DNA of 64,000 nucleotides, taken from positions 9,377,001 to 9,441,000 of the forward strand of contig BSBM01000436.1 of assembly GCA_027924585.1 (NCBI GenBank). The letters are read 5' to 3'. The position numbers were made by a program, and so were the translations under genes. Shown one piece after another: positions 46,922 through 57,783 of the stretch; position 1 is the stretch's first letter; each line of letters opens with the position of its first letter. Source of the stretch: Larix kaempferi. Lineage: Eukaryota > Streptophyta > Pinopsida > Pinales > Pinaceae. The notes beneath the pieces are model-generated. The model was not told the DNA's origin and ran no database searches. It saw only the letters and a list, made by a program, of their open reading frames with translations.

Positions 46922-49913
46922 ATGGACCCACAAGCCACGTTCGTGTCACCTGAAGTAGAAAACCCTACTTTGAATGTTGGAGCACATATGTTCCCTCCAG
47001 ATTCACCTACCTCCAACCCCCCATAGGGTGAAGAGGCACAAAATTCCACTTCACAAGACCTACCTTCCGTTTTACCGGGAGAGCCTGGATCGGTGGAATG
47101 GTTAAATCCACCCCTGGATGACCCTGCAACAATTGTTGGTCCAACAACAACTTATTGAACATCCTCTTTAGGCCACCCAGTGGCTCATTTTTCCATTGCA
47201 TCCCCACCTAGTTGGGGTACTCCTGATGATATTTTCAAACCCATTCGTGATTGCTTTGATCGATTACGTGACATGGGTGATGAATTTTGAAGACAAAGTC
47301 TTTCACAAAGGGCTGAAGACACAGAGATACCCACATTTCTACATATCCTGATTCATTCTCTATCTATGACTCACCGGAACCACCCATCCATAACATGACC
47401 ACTTATGAATCTGGTCAACCATCACTTCTTGCACATTTACCCCTCAAACAGGAGACTATTTCTACACCTCGAACGACTCAACTTGTTGAAGGACAATAGT
47501 CCAACACACCTGTTACTACCACGGTTACGCTACCCATTCCTCCCCCACCTCAAAACTCGCGGGGAGGATACTCTTTACCCCCTACATTCCATACCGGTAA
47601 TGTTAATCCTACGGTAGACAATCAACAACCCACGTTGGGTCAACCTTTACTCAGTGGTTAGCAAGTTATTGCGGGGGGGAACCCCCGTCTCTTAACCATA
47701 ATATTGGAGAAGGACTTCCCATCAGTCCTTCCGTTGGAAATTCCTTACCTGCCGGACCTTCCACTACGGGATTATCTCATGTTGGGGGACCATCCAATGT
47801 AATTCAACCGCCATGGATTCAAGCGTATATAGGTTATCTTAACCCTGTTTCGTGACAACTAAATCCTGGAAATGCACTCTACGGGGTACCCTACCCGAGA
47901 AATCCATACACTCTATGGGGGCAGCAAAATGTTTTACAACAGGACCCCCACCTACAGTCCCTCAAGTACCAACCCCCCCGTTTGGTCCACCCCCACCTCC
48001 CATTGTAGGCGGTAGGCCCACACACAACCTCGGAGGAGGCGGACCTATACCTTCTGGTAGAGGACCACCTCATTCCAGCTATCATGGCCCACCCCCCGTG
48101 GTGGCGGAGGTGGAGGCCCTCCCCATTCAGGCAAAGGCGAAGGGCCAGCCCCCCCGGTGGTGGTAGACCTCCACCTTATGGTGGAGGCCCATCCCATCCT
48201 GGTGGTGGTGGTGGAGGACCATCCCACCTTGGTGGCAGTGGAAGAGGACCATCCTATCCTAGTGGAGGTGGAGGGGGTGGCCCTTACCCTTTCGGCGGTG
48301 GTGGTGGACCACTGCCTCCTCCCGGCGGAGGTGGTGGAGGCCCACCCTATCCCGATGGAAATGGTAGACCACCACCTCCTCCCGATGGAGGTGGTGGAGG
48401 TCCATCCTATCCCGGTGGTAGTGAAGGACCCCCACCATTTGGAGGCGGCCGACTCCCTCCCGGCGTTGGAGTCAGGCCCCCACCTTATGGTAACAGACCA
48501 CCTTATTATGGTAATGGACCACCTTATTATGGTGGAAGACCTACATATGGTTCGGGAAGCACACCCCCTTACGGTCAGTTTCCTACAGGAACACCCTACA
48601 ATCAGTCTATTCAAGGTCCTACTGGTCCATACATGCCTTATGAGTACTATCAATACCTGCAGCTGAACCAACAGCTTCCCTTTTTGGCTACGTTGGAACT
48701 TCCCGGCTTGTCTTGTCTGACGAATGATACCATCTTCCATGGGCATAACTGGCTGCCCATTCCGGTTAAGTTACCATCACATATCTCCAAATTTGATGGC
48801 AAGCTTTATGAGGATCCCAAAAACCATGTGATGACATACCATCTATGGTGTTCATCCAACTCCTTGATGGACGACTCGATCTGTCTTAGGTTATTTCAAT
48901 GGACTCTCACCGGCCCAGCTTCCAAGTGGTAAATTGAGCTACCACCCAATTCTTTTCCCGGCATTCAATCTCTTGCTATATCGTTTTTGATCCACTTCCA
49001 GTTTCCCATTCACTATGAGACTGGTATGGACTTATTGAACTCCCTTCGCCAGAACACTACCACTCATATCTCCAATCATATTCATGAATGGAGGTGAAGA
49101 CAACGTCTTATTAAGGCTCATATTCCGGACCAACTCTTAGCTGACTGGTTCACAAAGTCACTTTTACTCGTCGTAGCTCGAGACATAGCTATGGGAGGGG
49201 CCATCACTGAGGAACAGGTTATTGCCCGTGCCCATTACTTAGACTTGGTCTATGCTCAATCCGACACATTGTATGAAATTGTTCCTGATGCACCCCTCCC
49301 TACGTATGATCCCGCGAAACCACCCAAGGGACCATGGGCCGATGGCATCATTGGTTCCCTTACCTCCCAGCCTTCTACTCAAACTGGTGGCTCGTTGAAC
49401 CCTCAAGGTTCTTCCCCATCACCACCATAGGCTTCCAACAACACTACCAAGTCCACCACTCTTGCCTCCACCGAAGAGGTGAATTCTGTGCAATCAGCTT
49501 CATCTCAAAATTCCGGTGGTAAGAAGAAGAACAAAGGGAAACCTGAGAAATATTCTAACCAACAGGAGCCCAAGCCCACTCGGGAAGACACCAAACAAAA
49601 TAGGAAGTTGAAGTATCCTTGTTTGCTATGCGGTGGAGAACATTTCTCAAAAGAATGTCCCCACCAAGACAAAGTTCAGAAGTTTCTCAAGGGAAACTAT
49701 ACTACCACAATTCTCAACTATCCCTTCCCCACTCAAAACCAACAACTAATCGCACACACCTCTCCTTCCCAAGGAGAAGCATCCTCCACCACGCATTTTC
49801 TCATGATGCATAGTGAGACCATCAACTTGAACACACACTCTCGTTCGTATGACTCCGTCCCGCCAAAGGAACCCGTTGGAAGTAATGCTGAAAAGCTCCA
49901 CTTCGATTTCTGA
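46922..49913 (+). pseudogene. Ty3/gypsy (Tat-like) gag with Gly/Pro-rich region and zinc knuckle
   Basis: Structural protein of the element. ATG 46922 opens MDPQATFVSPEVENP and continues to a MGDEF motif, broken by TAG 47024, TGA 47156 and TGA 47288. A central region (about 47940-48590) is a Gly/Pro-rich low-complexity stretch (GGGGGPSHPGG-like units), then Tyr-containing PPYYGNG repeats. The conserved capsid part follows (LPSHISKFDGKLYEDPKNHV...TGPASKW, 48770-48930), with a TAA at 48930 and TGA at 49096. The nucleocapsid CLLCGGEHFSKEC (C-X2-C-X3-H-X4-C) is at 49620-49660. The frame changes more than once inside C-rich runs (e.g. seven Cs at 48149-48155). The last part is open to TGA 49911 and overlaps the pol frame by 83 nt. 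Long antisense frames here are shadows. Confidence 0.75.
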
Positions 49914-52900
49914 CGTCGCCATACCGCATGTTTCTCTCACCATTGAGAATCCCTCTTTAGAATTAGTGTTGCGACCGCCCAAGAGCATGCTTCAAAAAGT
50001 TGTTTTCAATCCCAATGCTCGGGCCGCTCAGAACTACAATATTGTAGAGGACTTGGCACAAGCTCCTTGTGCTATGTCGACGCTTGAGGTCTTGCAGAAC
50101 TGTCCTAACCAGTGCAAGACTCTCCTCGCTGCCATCGATGTGGTTGATCCGGATTCTTTGAATACCATCATGTTCCGGCTGTAATATTTTAAGCCAAGGC
50201 TTTCCCATCAGTTGGCATTTCAAGTTGCCACAAACATTGAAGGGAAATCAATCCATCGTACCATCTTGTATGAAGGTGCCTCTACTTCAGTCATGTCGAT
50301 TTCATGTTGGAGAGCCATCGTCTCTCCCAAGTTGAACCATTCTCCTACCACCTTGAAAGCATTCGATGGACGTGGCTTTCAACCTCATGGGCTGTTACTA
50401 GCTTTAGTAGTCGAGTTGGGGGGCAAGACCGCAACCATTAATGTGGAAGTGGTCGTTGGCCTGTTAGATTATAATATTCTTCTTGGTCATAATTGGTTTT
50501 ACGCCATGATTGCGGTCACATCATATGTCTTCCGCATAGTACAATTCCCCCATAAAGGCCGAATTGTTACTATCGACCAACTAGATTTATGTACACCTGA
50601 CACCGCTACTCATCTGGGCAATAATGTTCCATTACTTGGACAATCTTCGCACCCTTATGATAGCGTGGGGGTTGGCCTCAATAAGGACTCATCCCTTATG
50701 GGCGTTTTTCCAACCTCGGATACCCCAAATCATGTTTCCACAATGAACATGATCTCCTCTCGAAGTTCATCTATCCCCAACTCTACTGATCAATGGCTTA
50801 TACCTGATGAAGCCACTACACACCTGATTGGAGACATTATGCCTCTTTCACCCATTGAACTCACTTAAGAAACTATCCAGTCAACCCCGAGGCACCACTT
50901 AGCTGTGGCCTCCACCTCCTATTCTCTACAGTGGACACCATCTCTACCCAATCTTCTTCTCCAGACTTTCCATTCTAATGAGTCCATTATGGAAATCATG
51001 AGTGCGGATGACCCTCTGTGGGAAGACCTCCATCATTGGTCATCTTTTCTTCCTTCATTGGACACTGTGGAGAATAGTATCACCACCATCTTTACACCGG
51101 ATGTCTACCCTTGCTCTCAGTCCTCGATACTCATGTGTCAAACAGACTCTGAAGGCAACTTGGCCAACATTGAGCCTACCATTTCGGTCGACATATCAGT
51201 TACCCCTGGTGTATTGGCACACATTCGTTTAGGCTAGAAGTGTTCCCCTGAAGAGATTACAATGTTCATGGCCTTGTTCAAGAAAATTTGAGACGTGTTT
51301 GCTTTGACTTACGGGGAGATGCCCGGGATAGACCCCGCTATTGTTTCACACACGATTCAAACCTATCCTGATGCTAAACCATTCTGGAAAAAACTGCGAC
51401 CGATGCACCCCCGAAAGATTGTGGCAATCAAGACAGATATTGAAAAGCTCTTGAAAGTTGGTTTTATCTATCCTGTCCTGTTGACAGAATAAGTCTCAAA
51501 CGTTGTCCTGGTAGCTAAAAATAAAGGTACCATTTGTGTTTGCGTCAATTATCAGGATCTCAACGAGGATTGTCCTAAGGACAATTACCCAACTCCCTTT
51601 ATTGACCAAATCATTGACAATTGTGCTGGAAGTGTCATTTTTTCTTTCATGGATGGCTTTTCTGGCTACAACCAGATTGAGATCCACCCGGCTGATCAAC
51701 ACAAGACATCTTTCATCTATCCTTGGGGTACATTTTCTTATCACAAGATCCCTTTTGGTCTTAAAAATGTTGGTGCCGCATTCCAGCGGGCCATGTCGTA
51801 TGCCTTTCACGACATGAAGGACTTTGTGGAACCATACTTGGATGATCTACTTGCCCATTCACGGCAGCGCGAGTACCACATTGACCATCTGATAGCAGTA
51901 TTACTCAGATGCATGCGATATAACATCCACCTAAATCCTCACAAGTGTATCTTCTACGTCGATTCTTGACGTCTCCTCGGTTTCATTGTCTTGAAGGATG
52001 GGATCCGCATTGATCCCTTAAAGGTGGAAGCCATCATCGCTCTCCCACCTCCCACTGACATCATGGAACTTCAAACTTTGCAAGGGAAGGCAACTTATTT
52101 AAGGCGTTTTGTCTGTAATTTTGCACAAAAGACGTAGGGTTACATGAGACTACTTAAGAAAGACGTCCCGTTCATTTGCGACGACCAAGCACAACAATCT
52201 TTCGATAGTCTCAAACATGCTATCACGCACGCCCCTATGCTTGAGCCACCCAATTACTACAAGGATTATATCCTTTATCTTGTCTCTTCTGCCACCACGA
52301 ACGCCATGGTATTGGTACAAGAAGACAACAACACCCAGGAACATATGATATACTACCTAAGTAAGGGTCTCATTGACTCTGAAACTCGCTACTCACATGT
52401 CGAGAAGCTCGCTCTCGCAGCAGTCATTGCCATCCAAAAGTTACGACATTACATCTTGCTCCACACCACCACCATCATCACCGATTTGAACCCCATGTAC
52501 CACATTTTGACATGTCAGGTGCTTGGGGGCAAGTATTCACGTTGGATCGTGATATTGCAAGAATTTGATCTCCTATTCGAAAAGGCCAAGTCTAAAAAGT
52601 ATTTGTTGTTTGCCGAGGTGATCTGTGATCTTCCCCGGGCTGATGTCAACTTTGAGCCCAATGATTCTCTTCGAGATGAATCATTGTTCCTCATCAGCAC
52701 GTTTGATCTGCGGTATGGGGATATCACTTTATATCTTCAGACCCAACGTTTCAGCCCTCAACTCTCGCGGGACGACCGTTGTTGAATACGCCACCATGCA
52801 AAGTATTACCTGATCGTCAGTGATACTTTCTATCGTCGTAGTATCGATTCTATTCTTCGACCTTGTCTCACTCATGAAGAGGTTGAACACGTCTTAAATG

Positions 52901-53955
52901 ACTGTCACGCTGGGGTGTGTGGCGGTCATCTCTCTGGGATGGCTACAGCCCAGAAAATACTTCGTGCAGGATATTACTAGCTGTCTATCTTTAAAGATTG
53001 TATTGAGGCCATAAAAAAATGTCCTCCATGCTAGCACTTCCAAACTAAGAAGCGCAACCACCCAGCCCCGTTACACCTGGTTATTTCCGTTGGCCCCTTC
53101 GCTAAATGGGGCATTGAATTCATGCACTGTAAGCCTACCTCGTCCGGGGGGCATGGTTACATCATAGTAGCCGTGGATTACTTTACAAAGTGGGCCAAGG
53201 CTATGCCTACATACACGGACGATGGCAAAACCGCCGCACTCTTCATATTTAATCATGTTATAGCGCGGTTCGAATTTCCTCAAGCTATAGTTACTGACAA
53301 TGGTTCTCACTTTATGAACCATATGGTTGACAAATTGAGCACTAGATTGGGTTTTCGCCATGAAAAATCAACACTGTACTGCCCACAGTCCAATGGACAA
53401 GTAGAGGCCATTAACATGGTCTTGAAAACCATGATCCAATGCATGGTGGGTACTCACAAGTCCAACTGGCACAACATGCTCTTTTCCTCACTATGGGATT
53501 ATCGAAATTCCATCAAGAGCACCACTGGATTTACCCCCTTCCAATTAGTTTATGGATTGGAGGTTGTCCTACTGATTGAGTGCGAGATTGCATCCCTCAA
53601 ACTCGTAGTTGAACTTCTCCCTAACACTACTGCTGAGGAAGAATGCTTCCTCTACCTAGAAAAACTCGACGAGACTCACCGCGATGCCACTCTTGCCAAC
53701 GAGGTACATAAGAAATGCATCAAAGTGCAGTATGACAAGTCGGTAGAGCCTCGCGTCTATAGCGAGGGTGATTTTGTCCTCACACACGACCAAAGACATG
53801 ATAAGTTGGGGGAAGGAAAGTTTGAGTCCATGTGGCATGGACCTTACATAGTAAAGAGCATCCTGGAGAAGGGAGCCTATGAGCTTGAAGACTATGACGA
53901 GATATATTTAGGTGAGCCCCACAATGGGCTTTACCTGAAAAAGTACTATGCCTGA
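49849..53955 (+). pseudogene. Ty3/gypsy (Tat-like) pol: protease, reverse transcriptase, RNase H, integrase
   Basis: One frame runs 4.1 kb without net frameshift but with about ten stops (50182, 50866, 51235, 51289, 51490, 51967, 52135, 52783, 52978, 53032). Order: protease (ILYEGASTSVMS, 50270-50300; LLDYNILLGHNW near 50465); RT with FSFMDGFSGYNQ (51640), PFGLKN and the catalytic YLDD at 51835-51846; RNase H with YYLSKG and VEKLALAA (52350-52430); integrase zinc region HEE-H-GGHLSG-CPPC (52870-53035); and core with GIEFM (53110), TDNGSHF (53290) and GQVEAIN (53395). The frame ends NGLYLKKYYA. Family members I know have Asp where this copy has Tyr before EGA in protease, and Asp where it has Glu in GIEFM, so catalytic positions are altered. 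The element is not autonomous. Confidence 0.9.
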
Positions 53956-54081
53956 TTCTTTCATGCATAAGTACATTGTATATACAGTACATGGTGTGTG
54001 TTTTTTATGGTGTGATGCTTTGATTTTTGCATGCTTAGGTCTTGTTTCGTTACTTATACTATGTTCTGTCTGCGTGTGCAG

Positions 54082-54496
54082 ATGGAAACTTGCTATGGAT
54101 TCACGGACGGTGCCAACCGGCATACCCATAACCTTGCTTCAATAGCCTAGGTGCTCTATTCACCCACTGGCGAGATTATCATCTCAGGAGGAATGTGTCT
54201 AGGTTTCGCAACCAACAATGCTGCGGAATATCAGGAAGTCATTGGAACCCTAACCGATGTTATTTATTTGGGTATGGACCACGTTGTCATCCATTTGGAA
54301 TCTCAACTGGTGGTCTCTCATCTTAACCAGGTTTACGCCATCCACAACCCTACCATACTCCATCTTTTTCGATGATTTCGTCTTCTGGAAAGGTCCTTTG
54401 AATCCATTTAGTACCTTCACATTCCACGAGACATGAACACCATTTCTGATTCGATGGCCAACTTCATCTTAGATTGGTACATTGCACACACATAAG
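54082..54496 (+). pseudogene. Second RNase H domain downstream of integrase
   Basis: In the same frame as pol but 126 nt past its stop, the sequence reads GFTDGA, then LYSPTGEIIISGGMCLG, NNAAEYQEVIG, LESQLVVSHLNQVY, and IPRDMNTISDSMANFILDWY. This is a type I RNase H fold with acidic positions TDGA (D), AEYQ (E) and SDSMAN (D); the usual Asp of the DSQLV motif is Glu here. It is distinct from the RNase H next to RT. A second, archaeal-type RNase H is a known mark of the Tat lineage. Stops at 54148 (TAG), 54373 (TGA) and 54408 (TAG) show decay. The preceding TTCTGTCTGCGTGTGCAG directly before ATG resembles a 3' splice site. Confidence 0.75.
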
Positions 54497-54565
54497 CATT
54501 AACATGAACTGTAAAAGCGGACATAACATGTAAATAATTCATCACATAAGCAAACACACAAACAA

Positions 54566-54570
54566 GATCT
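54566..54570. other. Target-site duplication, left
   Basis: GATCT directly before the solo LTR, repeated exactly at 55260-55264 after it. Confidence 0.85.
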
Positions 54571-55259
54571 TGTTGATGTATATGTAACTTCAGAATGTAT
54601 TTCATATATGTATATTGTACTCCTATAGAGATGGTATTATTCCTCTATACGGAAGTGTTTGTATTCCTATAGAGATGTTATTATTCCTCTATATGGAAGT
54701 TTCGTCATTTATATTGTAAGTGTCGTAACTTATACTTGATGGGTTATTAGACCACCTTGTTGGGGTCGGCCCTGTATAAGCCATGTGGGTCGAAGTGTTA
54801 TTAGACCACCCTATTGGGGTCCAACCATGTGGGTCAAAGGGTTATTAGACCACCCTATTGGGTGTCGACCCAGTCAGCATTGTGTTATGTGGTTAAGTTG
54901 AGGCCGACCTATTAAAGGTTATTAGGCAAGTCAAGTCAAGTATAAATAGAGTGTGTGAGGAACTCTATTTGATCATTCTATTCTCTCACACACTCTTTGG
55001 AGAGTGGAGCACTTGTGGAGGAGGAGAAGCTACTGCTAGGAGATGTCTATCTCTTATGTTTGGGTTGTATCATTGCTCTATCTATCTCTGAGGAATTTAT
55101 TGGGTTTTTTCACCTTTATGGTTTTCCCCAAGTAAACTCTGTGTCTCTTGTGTGCTTGCATTATTATGTCCATGATTGATATGCTGTAGATATGCTGTAC
55201 ATGTTGTTCTCTCAGTTAAGATCCTAGATCAGATTGAAATAAATTCTGAAAAACTAACA
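54571..55259 (+). mobile_element. Solo LTR of the Ty1/copia family present at 57296-63966
   Basis: 689 bp from TGTTGATGTA to AAAACTAACA, flanked by the 5-bp duplication GATCT. It matches the 3' LTR at 63357-63966 and the partial LTR at 57296. A TATAAATA box is at 54941-54948. It is longer than the 610-bp LTR because two internal phrases are expanded: one around ATTCCTATAGAGATG...TATTATTCCTC (54608-54700) and one around TTATTAGACCACC (three units, 54744-54870, against two elsewhere). No element body is attached, so it formed by LTR-LTR recombination after insertion between the gypsy element and its antisense neighbour. Confidence 0.92.
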
Positions 55260-55264
55260 GATCT
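55260..55264. other. Target-site duplication, right
   Basis: GATCT directly after the solo LTR; exact copy of 54566-54570. Confidence 0.85.
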
Positions 55265-55457
55265 CATATGGAACACAAATGTATAAAGCCGCCAAAATGT
55301 CTGTATATATATAAATCGAGATAAAGTAGTGTTGATACAAAAATCTAAAGCACAATGGCTTTCAGTGAGTCTATACAAAATCTGAAGCCTGATAGCTTTT
55401 AGTAGTACAAAATCTGAGGCTCACAAAGCTCTCAGTACATACATAATATCATAAGGC

Positions 55458-57135
55458 CTAACGCCTAGCCCGTGCACCCCTGGATCTAGCAGCTCTCGCC
55501 TGCTAGCTTTGGAAGCAGTCTACCTCTCTCGCTACCTTACGGAGTAGCTCACTGAAACATAAGGTCATGCCAACCATGTACTTCTGCACAGGCCTCGGTA
55601 ACTCATGCACTGCTGGATCTGGAACGTCTAATGTTAACCTAGTGGGGTTCTCATAGACATCCTCCATCTCTACGATGGCATCATGCATGGATGGGGCTAC
55701 AGGTGGTGCCTCTCCCCTCCTCGCAATAAGTGAAACTCCCATCGGTCGTGAAGGACCCACATCTGCGCACACATGTTATTAACTCAATAGTGCTACCCAA
55801 AAAAAATTATAAATACACAAAATGAAAAACTATAATGGTCATTGTTCTTACCGATCTCTCCCCACTCTGCTCCCTCAGGCAACACCAGGTCTGGATCTTC
55901 CCTGAATTCCATACCACTGTACGGATAGTCCTCGATCATGAGTAGATGGCCTTCCATCTAGGTGAATAATCTGGAATCATATCCGATGATTGGACCCCCA
56001 CCACCATGGTGGGCCATCACCTCCTTCCATAGAGCCATATGAGGATCCTTGGCATCCCTATCATCCAAGGTCACCTATGGGCGTAAGAGAGGTACCTGCT
56101 CCAACAAGAAGGAGATCACTACTGATTTGTAACCGAACTGCTTGATTTCACCATGCTGACACTTGGTCAGCTGAGCTCGAAGGTTGGTGAGGATTCCCTC
56201 ACACTAGTTAAACACCTTTGGAGACATACAGTCCTCCGCATATAACATTTGGGACTTGGTATCCAGCTGACCTGCTTGGCTCCCTGCTATCCTCATTATA
56301 GTGAAGAGTATGGCACACAATGTACGTTCTCGAACCTCTTTAATGGTAATTTTCCCACTAGATGCACGGGCATGTGGAGTACAATGTTGGGAGATTAATT
56401 CATCCACCGTCTGGTCACTCCCTCATGATCCGGTGAGAGACACATTATCCCCCCTCCGGGATAGTCCTGTCAAGAAATAGATGTCATCAACATCTATATT
56501 CAGCACGTGCTCCCCGATCATGAAATATTGTTTCACTGCATCCCAACTCCGGAGCATGTGCTCCAGTAGTGGGACTTGGGCCCTCAAGCCCTGGATTTGG
56601 AAGAACTTCAACAATCCATAGTTTCTCAATGAATCCACACACAATGGATGATTTGCCACTTGTACATCTTCTACTTTGCGTTCACACTCAAGCCATTCAA
56701 GAACCATGGTGACGGCCACAAACCTGTCAAAGGAATCATTTAAACACTATTAGAACTCACCCAAACCATTGAAAGTTTTTCTTGTGGTCTAGGTTTTTAT
56801 TTGTAATTGGGAATTTCCGCCGTCGTACCCCGTCATTTCTAATAGTGCGACATCATTGCAAAGCGCCCTTACGAGTTTTGTGAAGACCCAGGTTCATCGC
56901 AGTTCCCGTAAAGGAGACTTGCGACAACCCAAGGGCGCAAAATCCCCTCACAAATCAACCTAAAAACCTAAAAAATGAACAAAAATTGAAATTGTAAACC
57001 ACTAGAAAGTTGCTAGCTGAAGTCTAGGCTTACCTGCTCCTGACGGTATGTGAAATGGTCAATCATAGCTCCGGCAATCGACGAATGAAAATCTGCTCCA
57101 AATGGCACTTTCTTCTCCCCAAACTTGGCAAATGA
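55458..57135 (-). pseudogene. Plant-mobile-domain-like pseudogene with introns
   Basis: Read on the minus strand: an upstream exon (57135-57034, KKVPFGADFHSS...YRQEQ) ends at a GTAAG donor. The main exon begins at 56726 after a TTTGACAG acceptor and runs to 55852 (FVAVTMVLEWLEC, YGLLKFF, VDDIYFLTGLSRRG, DELISQHCTP, TILFTIMR-like, QMLYAEDCMSPKVFN, QFGYKSV, MAHHGGG). Then come an 89-bp GT-AG intron (55851-55763) and a last exon (55762-55458, GPSRPMGVSLIARRG, Arg-rich tail). This is the aminotransferase-like plant mobile domain (PF10536 type). Stops in frame: TGA 56423, TAG 56204, 56075, 55958 and 55503; the main exon has no frameshift. The phase at the first intron does not join cleanly. The gene converges on the gypsy element; without the solo LTR its end lies about 270 bp from the second RNase H. 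Confidence 0.75.
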
Positions 57136-57295
57136 CAATGGTAACTATTTTTGGTCATTTTTCCTATTTTATAAACAAAAAGGGAATATTCTTTTTCAAA
57201 TTTAGATGCTTTATGGGTTATTTACTATAGTTTGGATTATTTTACTGCATTTTAATACTCGGTTGACTATTTGACCTAGTTTTCAAGTGTGCAGG
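57136..57295. other. Junction between pseudogene and truncated copia LTR
   Basis: AT-rich, no feature recognised. The copia LTR similarity begins abruptly at 57296 after GTGTGCAGGA. No 3' LTR for the gypsy element was found here. Confidence 0.4.
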
Positions 57296-57771
57296 AGACC
57301 ACCTTGATGGGGTCGGCCCTGTATAAGTCATGTGGGTAAAAGGGTTATTAGACCACCCTATTGGGGGTTGGCCCTATCAGCATTATGTTAAGTGGCTAAG
57401 TTGAGGTTGACCTAGTAAAGGTTATTAGGCAAGTCAAGTCATGTATAAATAGAGTGTGGGAGGCACTCTATTTGATCATTCACTTTCTCACTCATACTCT
57501 CATTGGAGAGTGGTGCACTTGTGGAGGAGGAGAAGCTGTTGCTAGGAGGACTATCTCTTGTAATTGGATTGTATCATTTCTCTATCTATCTCTAAGGAAG
57601 TTGTGGGGTTTTTCACCTTTATGGTTTTCCCCAGTGAAACTTTGTGTGTCTATTGTCTCTTGTGTGCTTGCATTATTATGTCCATGTTTGATATGTTGTA
57701 GATATGCTGTACATGTTGTTCACTTAGTTAATATCCTAGATCAGATTGAAGTAAATTCTGAAAAACTAACA
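57296..57771 (+). mobile_element. 5'-truncated LTR of the copia element
   Basis: Matches 63490-63966 but lacks about the first 134 bp of the LTR. It carries a TATAAATA box (57444-57451) and ends AAAACTAACA directly before the PBS. Confidence 0.9.
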
Positions 57772-57783
57772 TGGTATCAGAGC
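57772..57783 (+). other. Primer-binding site, initiator Met tRNA
   Basis: TGGTATCAGAGC, the exact standard plant copia PBS, directly after the LTR. Confidence 0.92.

Noticed and set aside
48045-48746. 233-codon antisense frame in gag
   Set aside because: Shadow of the Gly/Pro-rich gag repeats; Ser/Thr/Trp-rich with no domain.
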